64,000 bases of DNA, taken from Comamonas sp. lk (lineage in GTDB: Bacteria > Pseudomonadota > Gammaproteobacteria > Burkholderiales > Burkholderiaceae_C). Made by a program: the position numbers and the translations under genes. The notes beneath the pieces are model-generated. The model saw only the letters and a list, made by a program, of their open reading frames with translations. It was not told where the DNA came from and ran no database searches. Of the stretch, positions 1 through 8,045 are shown in pieces. The stretch spans positions 4,058,243 through 4,122,242 of the forward strand of contig NZ_UOOB01000001.1 in assembly GCF_900564145.1 (NCBI RefSeq), in the 5' to 3' direction. The first letter of the stretch is position 1, and each line of letters starts with the position of its first letter.

Positions 1-1197
1 GAAACGCTGTACACCTACGTCAGCCGCGGACTCATCAAGACGATGCAGCGCCCGGGCGTGAAGGCCAAGCTATACCGCAAGGCCGATGTCGAAAAACTCA
101 GGAGCCGGGCCGTTGCCCGCTCGGGCGGGCCCCAGGTCGCACACTCCCTTCGCTATGGCGAGCCGATCGCGCAGACATGGATCAGCGAGATCACCGCCCA
201 CGGCCCGCGCTACCGGGGGGTGCTCGCGCGCGACCTGGTGCGCGACGGCCGGTCGTTCGAATTCGCCAGCGAGCTCATCTGGACGGGACTGCCGCGCACA
301 CGGGACATCGCATGGCCCCCCCTGCAGGACACCCGCCAAGCGGAATCCCTGGTCAATCTGGCCTTGCATTCGGCAGAGCACGTCACGCCGCTCAAGCTCC
401 TGTCGATGCTGACGACCTCGCTGTCGGCATTCGAGCGGGCCGAGGACGACATGCAGACGGCCGGCTTCGCAGCCTGCCGGAGGCTGTTGCAGACGCTGGC
501 CGGCACCGCGGGCGTCTTCGGTCCCAGGGCTCAGTTTTCAGCGCCCCGAGACGGAGAGTTCATGGCGCAGTGCGTAGCCCGCGGGCTGGGCCTGGGCGAC
601 AGGCCCGATGCTGTGCGGGCCATCGATGCAGCGCTTGTGATGTCCGCCGAGCACGAACTGTCGGCCCCGACGTTCGCCACGCGGATCTGCGCCTCGACGG
701 GAGCGGATCTGCATGCCTGCGTCGCGGCCGCGATGCTGACCCAGTCGGGGTCGATGCAGGTCGGGGGGGCCGTCGAGGTGGAGGCGCTCATCGATGCCCT
801 GCCCTTCGGACTGGAACCGGAAGACGCCCTGCCGCTGGCGGCGGCCTCGGGCTTCAAGAGCAACGAACTGCCCTGCTTCGGACACCCTCTGTACGACGGC
901 GAGGATCCGCGCTCGGCAGTGCTCCTCGACTTCATCGGACGCCTGGACACGCATGGACCGGACACGCCGAGGGTACAGGCACTGGTGGCCGGTGCACGGC
1001 AGGCAGGGCAGCATCCGAACGTGTTCGCCGCCCTCGTGATCCTGTGCAAGGCGATCGGTCTACCCAACGGAAGTGGCGCGATGCTCCACACCTTGGCGCG
1101 CACCAGCGGCTGGATCGCCCATGCGATGGAGCAGCGCCTGACCGGGGCCATGCTGCGCCCGAGGGCCAAATACATGGGTCAACACCACCCTCGGTGA
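1..1197 (+). CDS. Citrate-synthase-family protein with N-terminal helix-turn-helix segment (5' end outside window)
   Basis: The reading frame is open from base 1, so the start lies upstream; the first in-frame ATG (43) is internal. The first ~35 residues (ETLYTYVSRGLIKTMQRP...YRKADVEKLRSR) look like a MerR/excisionase-type DNA-binding helix-turn-helix, as found in a subgroup of citrate-synthase-like proteins. The rest is a citrate synthase fold: the first catalytic-His region reads AEHELSAPTFATR, the second reads CFGHPLYDGEDPRS, and the C-terminus has the hallmark TSGWIAHAMEQ. The usual catalytic Asp (PNVDF in relatives) appears replaced, because this protein reads HPNVFAAL. It may act as a citryl/methylcitryl-CoA enzyme or regulator; substrate unknown. 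Nearby Bug-receptor and monooxygenase genes suggest a catabolic setting. Confidence 0.8.
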   Translation, partial: ETLYTYVSRGLIKTMQRPGVKAKLYRKADVEKLRSRAVARSGGPQVAHSLRYGEPIAQTWISEITAHGPRYRGVLARDLVRDGRSFEFASELIWTGLPRTRDIAWPPLQDTRQAESLVNLALHSAEHVTPLKLLSMLTTSLSAFERAEDDMQTAGFAACRRLLQTLAGTAGVFGPRAQFSAPRDGEFMAQCVARGLGLGDRPDAVRAIDAALVMSAEHELSAPTFATRICASTGADLHACVAAAMLTQSGSMQVGGAVEVEALIDALPFGLEPEDALPLAAASGFKSNELPCFGHPLYDGEDPRSAVLLDFIGRLDTHGPDTPRVQALVAGARQAGQHPNVFAALVILCKAIGLPNGSGAMLHTLARTSGWIAHAMEQRLTGAMLRPRAKYMGQHHPR

Positions 1198-1412
1198 GGC
1201 CGCGCGCGCCAGGCCCCCTGCGACCGGGGCAGGACCGGCAGGGAACGCCATGACCGGTGGCGCCCCAGGGTTCGCCAGGCGTGTGCGCTAACTGACCAGA
1301 GGTCGCAAGGCCCTGCTCAATGCACACCGAGCGAAGCCCAGTGCCAGCACGGCCTGCTACCGCGTCAAGCGCAAACCGGCAAGCACGCGGTGAGCGCGAG
1401 GCCCCTGCGCCG

Positions 1413-1697
1413 TCACTCCCGCATCACCAGCGCTGCCGTGGCCCTGCGGACCAGGGGCAATGCAAAGAGCAGGGTCGGAAAGGCAATCATCCACGACAGC
1501 GCCCATGCGCTCAGCCAGATGTAGAAAAAGCCAGGAGTCAGGCCGATGCTGCGCAGCGTCGTGACGGCCGACACGATAAACGTCATCAAGACCGACAGCA
1601 GCAGCGGCATCACCAAGGCCGCGTAAGTGGCGGGGAGTTTGGCGAAGCCAAAGACCGTGCGGGATTGGCATGTTGGAGAAGGAGTTTCGTTCTTCAT
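1413..1697 (-). CDS. DUF2798 small membrane protein
   Basis: About 94 residues with two hydrophobic segments (roughly YAALVMPLLLSVLMTFIVSAV and WALSWMIAFPTLLFALPLV). The layout and the F-x-K-LP start of the first helix resemble the DUF2798 family of two-helix inner-membrane proteins, whose function is unknown. I chose the ATG at 1697 because it overlaps the TGA of the upstream frame as ATGA; another ATG four codons earlier (1709) is possible. Confidence 0.6.
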   Translation of the reverse strand: MKNETPSPTCQSRTVFGFAKLPATYAALVMPLLLSVLMTFIVSAVTTLRSIGLTPGFFYIWLSAWALSWMIAFPTLLFALPLVRRATAALVMRE

Positions 1698-2131
1698 GGG
1701 TAGATCCAAAATGTGTGTTGAGCCCCGCGGTCGGGGCTGCCGAGGATGCCGTCCAGGCGGCCATGGAAGCGAGCGCGCCCACCAGGATTAACGGCACGCC
1801 GGCCCATGCCCTCGGATACCAGTTGTCGATGGAGTCTGGTGCCGTGCAGGACCCGCCAGTGGCGGGCGCAAACGACAGAGGAGCCTACCTCCGGCCTCTT
1901 CGCCGCATTGCCCTTCTGTCGAAGGGTCTCCACCGAAATCACAGCGCGCACGCCGGACAAGCACCCATCGCTTTTTGCCAGGGTATTCCTTGTCATCCAC
2001 GTGACGTCAATCAGGCTGGGAGCGCTCCTCCCGAAATCGCCTTCCTGAACGGCTGGGCAGTCCCGGAAGAAGGAGCGATAGGTGTTGCTCCGCAGTTGAT
2101 GCGCCAGATCAGGCTCTTCCTTCGTCGACAT
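1694..2131 (-). CDS. Hypothetical protein, weakly supported
   Basis: A 145-codon frame whose ATG follows a strong ribosome-binding site (aaggagagccc) and whose TGA overlaps the ATG of the DUF2798 gene, the pattern of a translationally coupled pair. No family recognised. The second half (GRRAVNPGGRARFHGRLDG) reads like out-of-frame sequence, while another frame over the same bases encodes a plausible hydrophobic stretch (AGVPLILVGALASMAAW). A frameshifted gene whose start site survives is therefore a real alternative. Confidence 0.3.
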   Translation of the reverse strand: MSTKEEPDLAHQLRSNTYRSFFRDCPAVQEGDFGRSAPSLIDVTWMTRNTLAKSDGCLSGVRAVISVETLRQKGNAAKRPEVGSSVVCARHWRVLHGTRLHRQLVSEGMGRRAVNPGGRARFHGRLDGILGSPDRGAQHTFWIYP

Positions 2132-2226
2132 GGGCTCTCCTTCGTTTGGTTAGCAACTCTGCGTCGCAATGTTAAATTATTGTTAGATAGCAAACTAAAA
2201 TTATCCGTCATATAAGCTCTACGTCA

Positions 2227-2397
2227 TATGATTTCCGGCCGTTACATCGCGAGCACCTCGACGACTTCATCAGCGTCTACAACTTCGCGCGCAGGCTCAG
2301 GACTCTGCAGGGCTTGGCACTCTGCGAATTCATCTGCAGACAGTGTGAGCGGCTCAGGATTGATCCGATCCATCCAATGCCGGCACTGAACACCTAG
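2227..2397 (+). pseudogene. C-terminal remnant of an IS481-family transposase
   Basis: An open stretch of 56 codons encodes REHLDDFISVYNFARRLRTLQGL followed by CEFICRQ and ends IHPMPALNT-stop, the characteristic C-terminal tail of IS481-type DDE transposases (HLxxFxxAYNFARRLKTLxGLTPYEFI, NPxHQMPGLNT). The N-terminal and catalytic parts are missing. The remnant runs directly into the left end of the IS5-type element, which appears to have inserted at its TAG stop. Confidence 0.75.
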
Positions 2398-2410
2398 GGC
2401 GTGTTGAGAT

Positions 2411-2797
2411 TTAACGTGAATTGATCACAGCCGATACCAACGTGATGACAGCAGCGAAGCTGCTGTCTGTCTTGTCGCAGCGCATTGCAATACGTTTGAA
2501 CTCCTTGAGCTTGCAAAAGAAGTTCTCGATCAGGTGCCGCCACTTGTAGACCTCTATATCAATCTGCAAGGGCGCTCGCCGATTGGACTTATGTGCAATC
2601 ACCACTTGGAAGCCCTGTGCCAGCAAGCGTTGCTCCAGCCAGTCTGCGTCAAATGCTTTATCGGCCAGCAATGCCAGCAGATCTATGCCTTCAAGCAGTT
2701 GCTCTACACCTTGAAGATCATGTCGTTGGCCTGGCCGCAAAACAAATCGGATCAAGTTCCCAAGGGTATCTGTCAGCGCCAAGATCTTGGTGGTCAA
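2411..2797 (-). CDS. IS5-family transposase, C-terminal ORF
   Basis: The C-terminal half of the same transposase. The frame is open slightly upstream of the ATG and includes AIGRSRGGLTTKI, the usual junction motif. The second catalytic Asp (LLADKAFDADW) and the final Glu region (VYKWRHLIENFFCKLKEFKRIAMRCDKTDSSF) are present, so the fold is intact, but expression depends on frameshifting from the upstream ORF. Confidence 0.75.
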   Translation of the reverse strand: MTTKILALTDTLGNLIRFVLRPGQRHDLQGVEQLLEGIDLLALLADKAFDADWLEQRLLAQGFQVVIAHKSNRRAPLQIDIEVYKWRHLIENFFCKLKEFKRIAMRCDKTDSSFAAVITLVSAVINSR

Positions 2798-2814
2798 ACC
2801 ACCTCGACTGCGAC

Positions 2815-3201
2815 CTATGGCCTAGCCCGCAGACCCTCTTTTGCACCATTACCATGCCGGTGCACTCGCACCATCGTTGCATCCAACATCACGTATTCCA
2901 TGTGCGGTTGATCGCTGACTGCATCAAACAGCTTTTGAAAAACATCAGCTTTGACCCAGTCGCGAAACCGCTTCAAGACGGTGCTCCACTTACCAAACTC
3001 GGGTGGCAAATCTCGCCAAGGGCTACCTGTTCGTGTAATCCAAAGCACTGCTTCCAAGAAGAGTCGATTGTTGGAGCCACTGCGTCCTCGGTCTCCAACC
3101 TTCCCCAAACACAATGGACTCATACGAGTCCATTGTCCATCTCTCAAAACATATCGCATCACCGCGATGATTGTCACGTAGCCGCGGAGATAAAGGATCA
3201 A
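2815..3201 (-). CDS. IS5-family transposase, N-terminal ORF
   Basis: This reading frame of 128 residues encodes the N-terminal half of an IS5-type transposase: SGSNNRLFLEAVLWITRTGSPWRDLPPEFGKWSTVLKRFRDW is the family hallmark, and YVMLDATMVRVHRHG carries the first DDE aspartate. The downstream half is in another frame. Read through in the downstream frame, the junction region also contains a TAG, so it is unclear whether ribosomal frameshifting still yields a full transposase. Confidence 0.75.
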   Translation of the reverse strand: MILYLRGYVTIIAVMRYVLRDGQWTRMSPLCLGKVGDRGRSGSNNRLFLEAVLWITRTGSPWRDLPPEFGKWSTVLKRFRDWVKADVFQKLFDAVSDQPHMEYVMLDATMVRVHRHGNGAKEGLRARP

Positions 3202-3214
3202 ATCTCAACAAATC

Positions 3215-4105
3215 CTAGTCGAACACGAGCTTCGCAACCACTCCACGCAGCCATTGGTTCGCCGGGTCCCTGTGTGCGCGCCGATGCCAGAACTGCCGCA
3301 CATCAGCTGCAGGAATCTTCAGTGGAACCGGAAGGATCTGTACACCCCTGACGTTACGCGCCGCGTTGCGCGGCACGGTGACCACTAGGTTGGACCGCTC
3401 GACGACGTCCGCCGCGACATGGTAGTGGGTCACGCGCAGGATGACCTTGCGCTTGGCACGCATCTTTGACAGGGCACGCTCCACCAAGTCATCCGCATGG
3501 CCCGTCGCCACGGCCACGTGCTGGGCCTGCAGAAACTGTTGCAGCGTGAAGTCGCTACGGATCGACGGATGCCGCTTGCGCACGAGGCAGCAATAGGGAT
3601 CACCAAACAGGCGCTGCTGGTAGAAGCCCGACTTCAGAAAGGCAAGATTGCCGATCGCGAGGTCCGCCTCGCCGCTCTGCAGCAGCTGCAAATACTCTTC
3701 ATTGGGTCGTCGCAGCGACTCGATGCGCACATGGGGCGCTTCTCGCAGCACCTCCGATATCAGCCGTGGCAGAACAATGGCCTCCCCCGCGTCGGACATG
3801 AGGATTTTGAACGTCCGTTCCGACTCCCGCGGGTCGAATCCGTGCGGTCTCTCCAGCGTCTGCTGAAGGATCGCCAGCGCCCGGCGAACCGGACCGATGA
3901 GTTCTTCGGCTAGTGCCGTCGGCTCCATCCCCCCCGTCGTCCGCACGAACAGCGTATCGGAGCAGGCCTTACGCAGGCGCAGCAGCGCATTGCTCATGGC
4001 CGGCTGCGACAGGCCCGCAGTGATCGCCGCCCGCGACACATTGCGTTCCGCATAGATGGCGGCGAAGACCCTCAGCAGGTTCAGATCGAAGGTTTTGATA
4101 TTCAT
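3215..4105 (-). CDS. LysR-family transcriptional regulator
   Basis: At 296 residues it has standard LysR length. The N-terminal winged helix reads MNIKTFDLNLLRVFAAIYAERNVSRAAITAGLSQPAMSNALLRLRKACSD, followed by a NodD/NahR-like effector domain. It is divergent from the FAD monooxygenase across a 92-bp intergenic region, so it probably controls that gene and the Bug receptor after it in response to an aromatic compound. The TAG stop lies exactly at the right end of the IS5-type element, but the target site restores the same stop, so the protein is probably complete. Confidence 0.88.
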   Translation of the reverse strand: MNIKTFDLNLLRVFAAIYAERNVSRAAITAGLSQPAMSNALLRLRKACSDTLFVRTTGGMEPTALAEELIGPVRRALAILQQTLERPHGFDPRESERTFKILMSDAGEAIVLPRLISEVLREAPHVRIESLRRPNEEYLQLLQSGEADLAIGNLAFLKSGFYQQRLFGDPYCCLVRKRHPSIRSDFTLQQFLQAQHVAVATGHADDLVERALSKMRAKRKVILRVTHYHVAADVVERSNLVVTVPRNAARNVRGVQILPVPLKIPAADVRQFWHRRAHRDPANQWLRGVVAKLVFD

Positions 4106-4124
4106 ATCCTGAATTTTATTTCTC

Positions 4125-4140
4125 TCTAATATCGATTAGA
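4125..4140. promoter_or_regulatory. Candidate LysR operator
   Basis: The 16-bp perfect inverted repeat TCTAATATCGATTAGA lies in the divergent intergenic region between the LysR gene and the monooxygenase gene. LysR proteins typically bind interrupted dyads of the T-N11-A type at such positions. The assignment is positional inference. Confidence 0.45.
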
Positions 4141-4197
4141 CATGGTTGGTGTAGGCAGTGATCATTTCCCCACCGAAGCAAGAAAGGAAGAGAACCG

Positions 4198-5814
4198 ATG
4201 GGGACAGAGATCAAGACACCCGTGCTGATTGTGGGTGGAGGCCCGGTGGGCCTGTCGGCGGCAATCGAACTGGGGTGGCGGGGGATCGAGTCGATCCTTG
4301 TGGACGAAGGCGACGGGACAATCGAACACCCGCGCACCGGCCTCATCGCGGTGCGCACGATGGAGTTGTTCCGGCGCTGGGGGCTGTCGCAGCGCGTGCG
4401 CGAATGCGGCTTCCCGGAGGACTATGACCTCTCGATGTTCTTTTGCACGTCGCTCAATGGCCTGCTGCTCGACCAGGAAAAGTATCCGAGCATGCGCGAC
4501 GCACCAACGCCGCCCGAGACACCCGAGAAGAAGCAGCGCTGCCCACAGTTGTGGCTGCAGCCCATCCTCACCGACGCGGCACGCTCCGAGCCAAAGACCC
4601 AATTGCTCTTCAAGCACCGCTTCGTTTCGCTGCTGCAGGACGACCAAGGCGTCACGGCGGTCGTCACCAACCTGAACACAGGCGAGCCCTTCACCATCCG
4701 CGCGCAGTATCTACTCGGCTGTGATGGCGCCACCAGCCAGGTGCGTGAACAGGTAGGCATTAAGATGGAAGGCAGACTGCTCAGCTACTCCGTGAACGTC
4801 CTGATCCGCGCGCCGGGCCTGGTCGACAAGCACAAGCTGGGCCCAGCCGAGCGCTACCTCTTTGTGGGCCCGGAGGGAACCTGGGGCAATCTGACCGTCG
4901 TCGACGGGAACGAGATCTGGCGCCTGACGGTGCTGGGCTCGGAAGAGAAGATGGATCTGAAGAACTTCGATCCCGCAGCCTGGGTTCGGCGCGCGATCGG
5001 CCGCGACGACGTGGAGTTCGAGGTGGACTCCGCCATCCCGTGGCGGCGCAGCGAAATGCTCGCAGATCGCTACTATCAGGGCCGTGTCGTGCTCGTGGGA
5101 GACTCCGCCCACACCATGTCGCCGACCGGTGGCATGGGCATGAACACCGGAGCGCAGGAGGTGATGGACATCGGCTGGAAGCTCGAGGGCCTCATCAACG
5201 GCTGGGGCGGCCCTGCCCTGCTGCGCAGCTACGAGTTGGAACGCCGGCCGATCGCGAAGCGCAACATCGACTTCTCCACGCAGAACTTCAGGGCATGGCG
5301 GGACACGCCCAGCCCGGCGGCCGTCTGCGACGCGACCCCCGAGGGCGAGAAGGTTCGCAAGGACCTCGGCAAGCGCCTGCGCGAATCGACACGCGTGGAA
5401 TGGGAGTCGCTAGGCCTGCAGATTGGCCATCGCTACGAGGGCTCGCCGATCTGCGTTCCTGATGGCACACCACCGCCCCCGGACGAATACTCGACGTATA
5501 TCCCGACGACACGCCCCGGGTCTCGCGCACCGCATGTCTGGCTAAGCGATGGCCGATCGACGCTCGACCTGTTCGGCGATGGGTTCGTGCTCATGTGCCT
5601 CGACCGCAAGCTGGATGCGGATGCGCACGCGCTTGCCAATGCCTTCGCCGCCAAGAGAGTTCCCTTCCGGATCGAGTTCATCGCTCAGGCCGACGTGGCG
5701 GCGGCATACGAGCGCCCCCTGGTCCTGGTTCGGCCCGACGGGCATGTCGCATGGCGTGGCACCCGCGTGGAACTCCCGGGCCAGGTGGTAGACACGGTCC
5801 GAGGCGCCGCATAG
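4198..5814 (+). CDS. FAD-dependent aromatic monooxygenase (PHBH/MhpA-like)
   Basis: A 538-residue flavoprotein hydroxylase. The N-terminal dinucleotide fold is VLIVGGGPVGLSAAIEL, the DG motif region is YLLGCDGATSQVRE, and the second FAD motif is GRVVLVGDSAHTMSPTGGMGMNTGAQE. The length and the final ~150 residues fit the C-terminal thioredoxin-like domain seen in MhpA and phenol-hydroxylase-type enzymes. These use NAD(P)H and O2 to hydroxylate phenolic rings. It is divergent from a LysR regulator and followed after 38 bp by a Bug receptor, so uptake and ring hydroxylation of one aromatic acid is a reasonable inference; the substrate cannot be named. Confidence 0.87.
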   Translation: MGTEIKTPVLIVGGGPVGLSAAIELGWRGIESILVDEGDGTIEHPRTGLIAVRTMELFRRWGLSQRVRECGFPEDYDLSMFFCTSLNGLLLDQEKYPSMRDAPTPPETPEKKQRCPQLWLQPILTDAARSEPKTQLLFKHRFVSLLQDDQGVTAVVTNLNTGEPFTIRAQYLLGCDGATSQVREQVGIKMEGRLLSYSVNVLIRAPGLVDKHKLGPAERYLFVGPEGTWGNLTVVDGNEIWRLTVLGSEEKMDLKNFDPAAWVRRAIGRDDVEFEVDSAIPWRRSEMLADRYYQGRVVLVGDSAHTMSPTGGMGMNTGAQEVMDIGWKLEGLINGWGGPALLRSYELERRPIAKRNIDFSTQNFRAWRDTPSPAAVCDATPEGEKVRKDLGKRLRESTRVEWESLGLQIGHRYEGSPICVPDGTPPPPDEYSTYIPTTRPGSRAPHVWLSDGRSTLDLFGDGFVLMCLDRKLDADAHALANAFAAKRVPFRIEFIAQADVAAAYERPLVLVRPDGHVAWRGTRVELPGQVVDTVRGAA

Positions 5815-5852
5815 AGCAGCCCCCACCTCACAAACCCAAAAGAGACAAACCG

Positions 5853-6842
5853 ATGAAGACTAAACTGCCTAGCAGCGCGTTCAAGGCGGTGGCAACTGCC
5901 CTCCTGGGCTCATGCATCGCACTAGGCGCGCACGCCAACGGCTATCCGAGCAAACCCATCACGCTTGTCGTCCCCTTCCCCCCCGGGGGAAGCAACGACG
6001 CCCTGGCACGCACGGTAGGCCAGAAGCTCAGCGAGTACTGGAAGCAGCCCGTTCTCGTGGACAACCGGCCCGGTGCTGGCGGCAACATAGGCACCAAGCA
6101 CGTGGCGAAGGCCGTACCCGACGGCTACACCCTGCTTGTCGTCGCCAACAATTTTGTCACCAACCCGTTCCTCTATCCAGACGGGCGCGCAGGCTACGAC
6201 CCGGTCAAGGAATTCGTCCCCGTCACCCAGCTGGGCCGTGTACCGTTCGTACTGGTCGTCAATCCAGGCGTTGCCGCCAAATCCACCCAGGAACTGATCG
6301 CCCTGGCCAAGGCCCAGCCCGGCAAGCTGTCCTATGGCTCCGCCGGCATCGGCACCCCGCACCATCTGACGGGCGAGCTCTTCAAGAGCCTGGCCGGCAT
6401 CGACATGGTGCACGTGCCGTACCGCGGCGCCCAGCCCGTGGTCACCGACCTCATCGGGGGTCAGATCCAGGTCCTCTTCGGCGTCGCGAATTCGGTGCTG
6501 CCCCACATCAAGACCGGTGCCTTGCGGCCGCTCGCGGTGACGGGCGAGCAGCCCCTGTTCTATCTTCCGAACGTCCCGACTGTCGCCAGCGCCGGCTTCA
6601 AGGGCTTTCGAAGCGAGGTCTGGATAGCTCTGGTCGCACCGGCGGGCACGCCCGCCGACGTAGTGGCCAAGATCGAGGAAGCGGCGGGCCGGGCTCTGCG
6701 CGATCCTTCCGTCAAGGCGACGCTGGAAGCCCAAGGGCTAGAACCAGCCCCCTCGACCCCGACGGCCCTCAAGGCCTTGATGCAGGAAGACACGGCACGC
6801 TGGTCCAAGGTCATCAAGGATACCGGCGCAAGAGCCGAGTGA
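5853..6842 (+). CDS. Bug-family (TTT) periplasmic solute-binding protein
   Basis: The protein has 329 residues with a clear signal peptide (AVATALLGSCIALGAHA) and the Bug/TctC signatures [41 protein letters not shown] and PDGYTLLV. Bug proteins bind carboxylates for tripartite tricarboxylate transporters or act as sensors. The ATG at 5853 places the signal peptide at the N-terminus. No TctA/TctB membrane genes are in the window, so it would depend on a permease encoded elsewhere. It lies 38 bp after the monooxygenase gene and is probably cotranscribed with it. Confidence 0.88.
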   Translation: MKTKLPSSAFKAVATALLGSCIALGAHANGYPSKPITLVVPFPPGGSNDALARTVGQKLSEYWKQPVLVDNRPGAGGNIGTKHVAKAVPDGYTLLVVANNFVTNPFLYPDGRAGYDPVKEFVPVTQLGRVPFVLVVNPGVAAKSTQELIALAKAQPGKLSYGSAGIGTPHHLTGELFKSLAGIDMVHVPYRGAQPVVTDLIGGQIQVLFGVANSVLPHIKTGALRPLAVTGEQPLFYLPNVPTVASAGFKGFRSEVWIALVAPAGTPADVVAKIEEAAGRALRDPSVKATLEAQGLEPAPSTPTALKALMQEDTARWSKVIKDTGARAE

Positions 6843-6865
6843 TCCGAGCCGGTGAAGACTGTGAC

Positions 6866-7745
6866 TGAGAGCCGCTAATCTCACTTCCCTTTGAGATCAG
6901 CCAGAAGCATTTATGCTTCTGGCCCTCAGGCAAGACAACCCGTTAGCAAAGAACTGTGGCGACAGTTGTAGCCCCTGATCCCAGCCTTCACGCCTTCCGT
7001 CAAAGGTGGCGCACGTAAGCTTCACCGTGAGTGATGAAGCAGCGCTCAGTGGCATTCTGTTCGTGCTGCAAACCGGCATCCCATGGGAAGACTTGCCTCA
7101 GTCCTTGGGTTACGGCAGTGGTATGACCTGCTGGCGGTGCTTGCGTGACTGGAATACCAATGGCGTCTGGCAGCGTTTGCACCAAGCCTTGCTGGTGCGT
7201 CTGCGCGAGCATGACCAGATTGATTGGAACCGAGCAAGCATAGCTGGCTCCACGGTGCCAAGCCCCCGGGGGGCCAGGAAACGGGCCCCAACCCCACGGA
7301 CAGAGGCAAGCTTGGCACCAAGCGCCACCTCGTCGTAGATGCTAGAGGCATCCCACTGTTGATCCTCGTCAGTGGTGCCAACAGGCATGACTCCATGATG
7401 TTCGAGAAGTGGATGGATGCGATTCCTGCCATTACGGGCTTGCCGGGGCGGGCACGCAAGCGGCCGGAGAAGCTGCATGCGGACAAAGGCTACGACTACA
7501 AGCGCTGCCGTGCCTATCTCAGACGACGAGGCATTGCCAGCCGGATTGCCAGGCGAGGTGTCGAGAGCAGCGAAAAGCTAGGCAAGCATCGCTGGGTTGT
7601 AGAGCGCACACATGGCTGGTTTGCAGGTTTTGGCAAGCTACACATCCGCTTTGAAAGGCGGCTGGATATCCACGAAGCGTTGCTGAAACTGGCCGCTACG
7701 ATCAACTGTGCTCGCTTCATGGATCGGTGGTGTTAGCCGCTCTGA
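6866..7745. mobile_element. Degenerate IS5-family element
   Basis: Short terminal inverted repeats, GAGAGCCGCTAA on the left and, read on the other strand, CAGAGCGGCTAA on the right, bracket a broken transposase. The ends are my estimate from these repeats; no clear target duplication was seen. The element lies directly after the Bug gene. Confidence 0.6.
6906..7736 (+). pseudogene. IS5-family transposase, frameshifted
   Basis: The transposase is spread over several frames. SKELWRQL-stop-PLIPAFTPSVKGGARK is followed, in a second frame, by VSDEAALSGILFVLQTGIPWEDLPQSLGYGSGMTCWRCLRDWN. A third frame then carries GKLGTKRHLVVDARGIPLLILVSGANRHDS...ADKGYDYKRCRAYLRRRGI...KHRWVVERTHGWFAGFGKL. The last shift could be programmed, but the internal stop and first shift in the N-terminal part show decay. 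Probably inactive. Confidence 0.75.
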
Positions 7746-8045
7746 ATAGAACCCAGGCTCTCCGAAGCGACAGATCGGTTGAATCTATTAGGGAACCTCT
7801 GCATACATCCGTCGATACAATGAGCGACGGATCAAAATCTCGAAGGAAGCAAGGAGCCCCGTCTAGTCCAGCATATCCTCGAGATCGCTGTATAACCCGT
7901 CCAATTTTTAGGTCACATCCCCACCTTGAGCTAGCTAATCAGGATCAGCATAAATCGCAAATATAACATCTGACGATTTCCTCTCAATTACTGGATGGAT
8001 GAAAAACACCTATTTCAGAAATTTAAATAAAATTAGGTTAATTAA
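7746..8045. other. Non-coding junction, GC-rich to AT-rich
   Basis: No convincing gene. Base composition drops sharply toward the right, marking the edge of the AT-rich cargo gene. The stretch near 7790 (gggaacctctgcatac) resembles outer ends of insertion sequences but is too short to assign. Confidence 0.4.

Larger units (their letters stand above)
2397..3215. mobile_element. IS5-family insertion sequence (IS427-like, two-ORF)
   Basis: An element of about 819 bp with imperfect terminal inverted repeats: left GGGCGTGTTGAGATTT and, on the other strand at the right end, GGATTTGTTGAGATTT, 13 of 16 identical. It is flanked by TA on both sides in a CTAG context, the short target duplication expected for this IS5 subgroup. 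It carries a transposase split over two frames on the minus strand. Joining the flanks restores both the IS481 remnant stop and the LysR stop at CTAG. Confidence 0.8.

Noticed and set aside
1320..1703. Plus-strand frame over the DUF2798 gene
   Set aside because: Low-complexity Gln/Arg content with no family signal; the minus strand shows two membrane helices.
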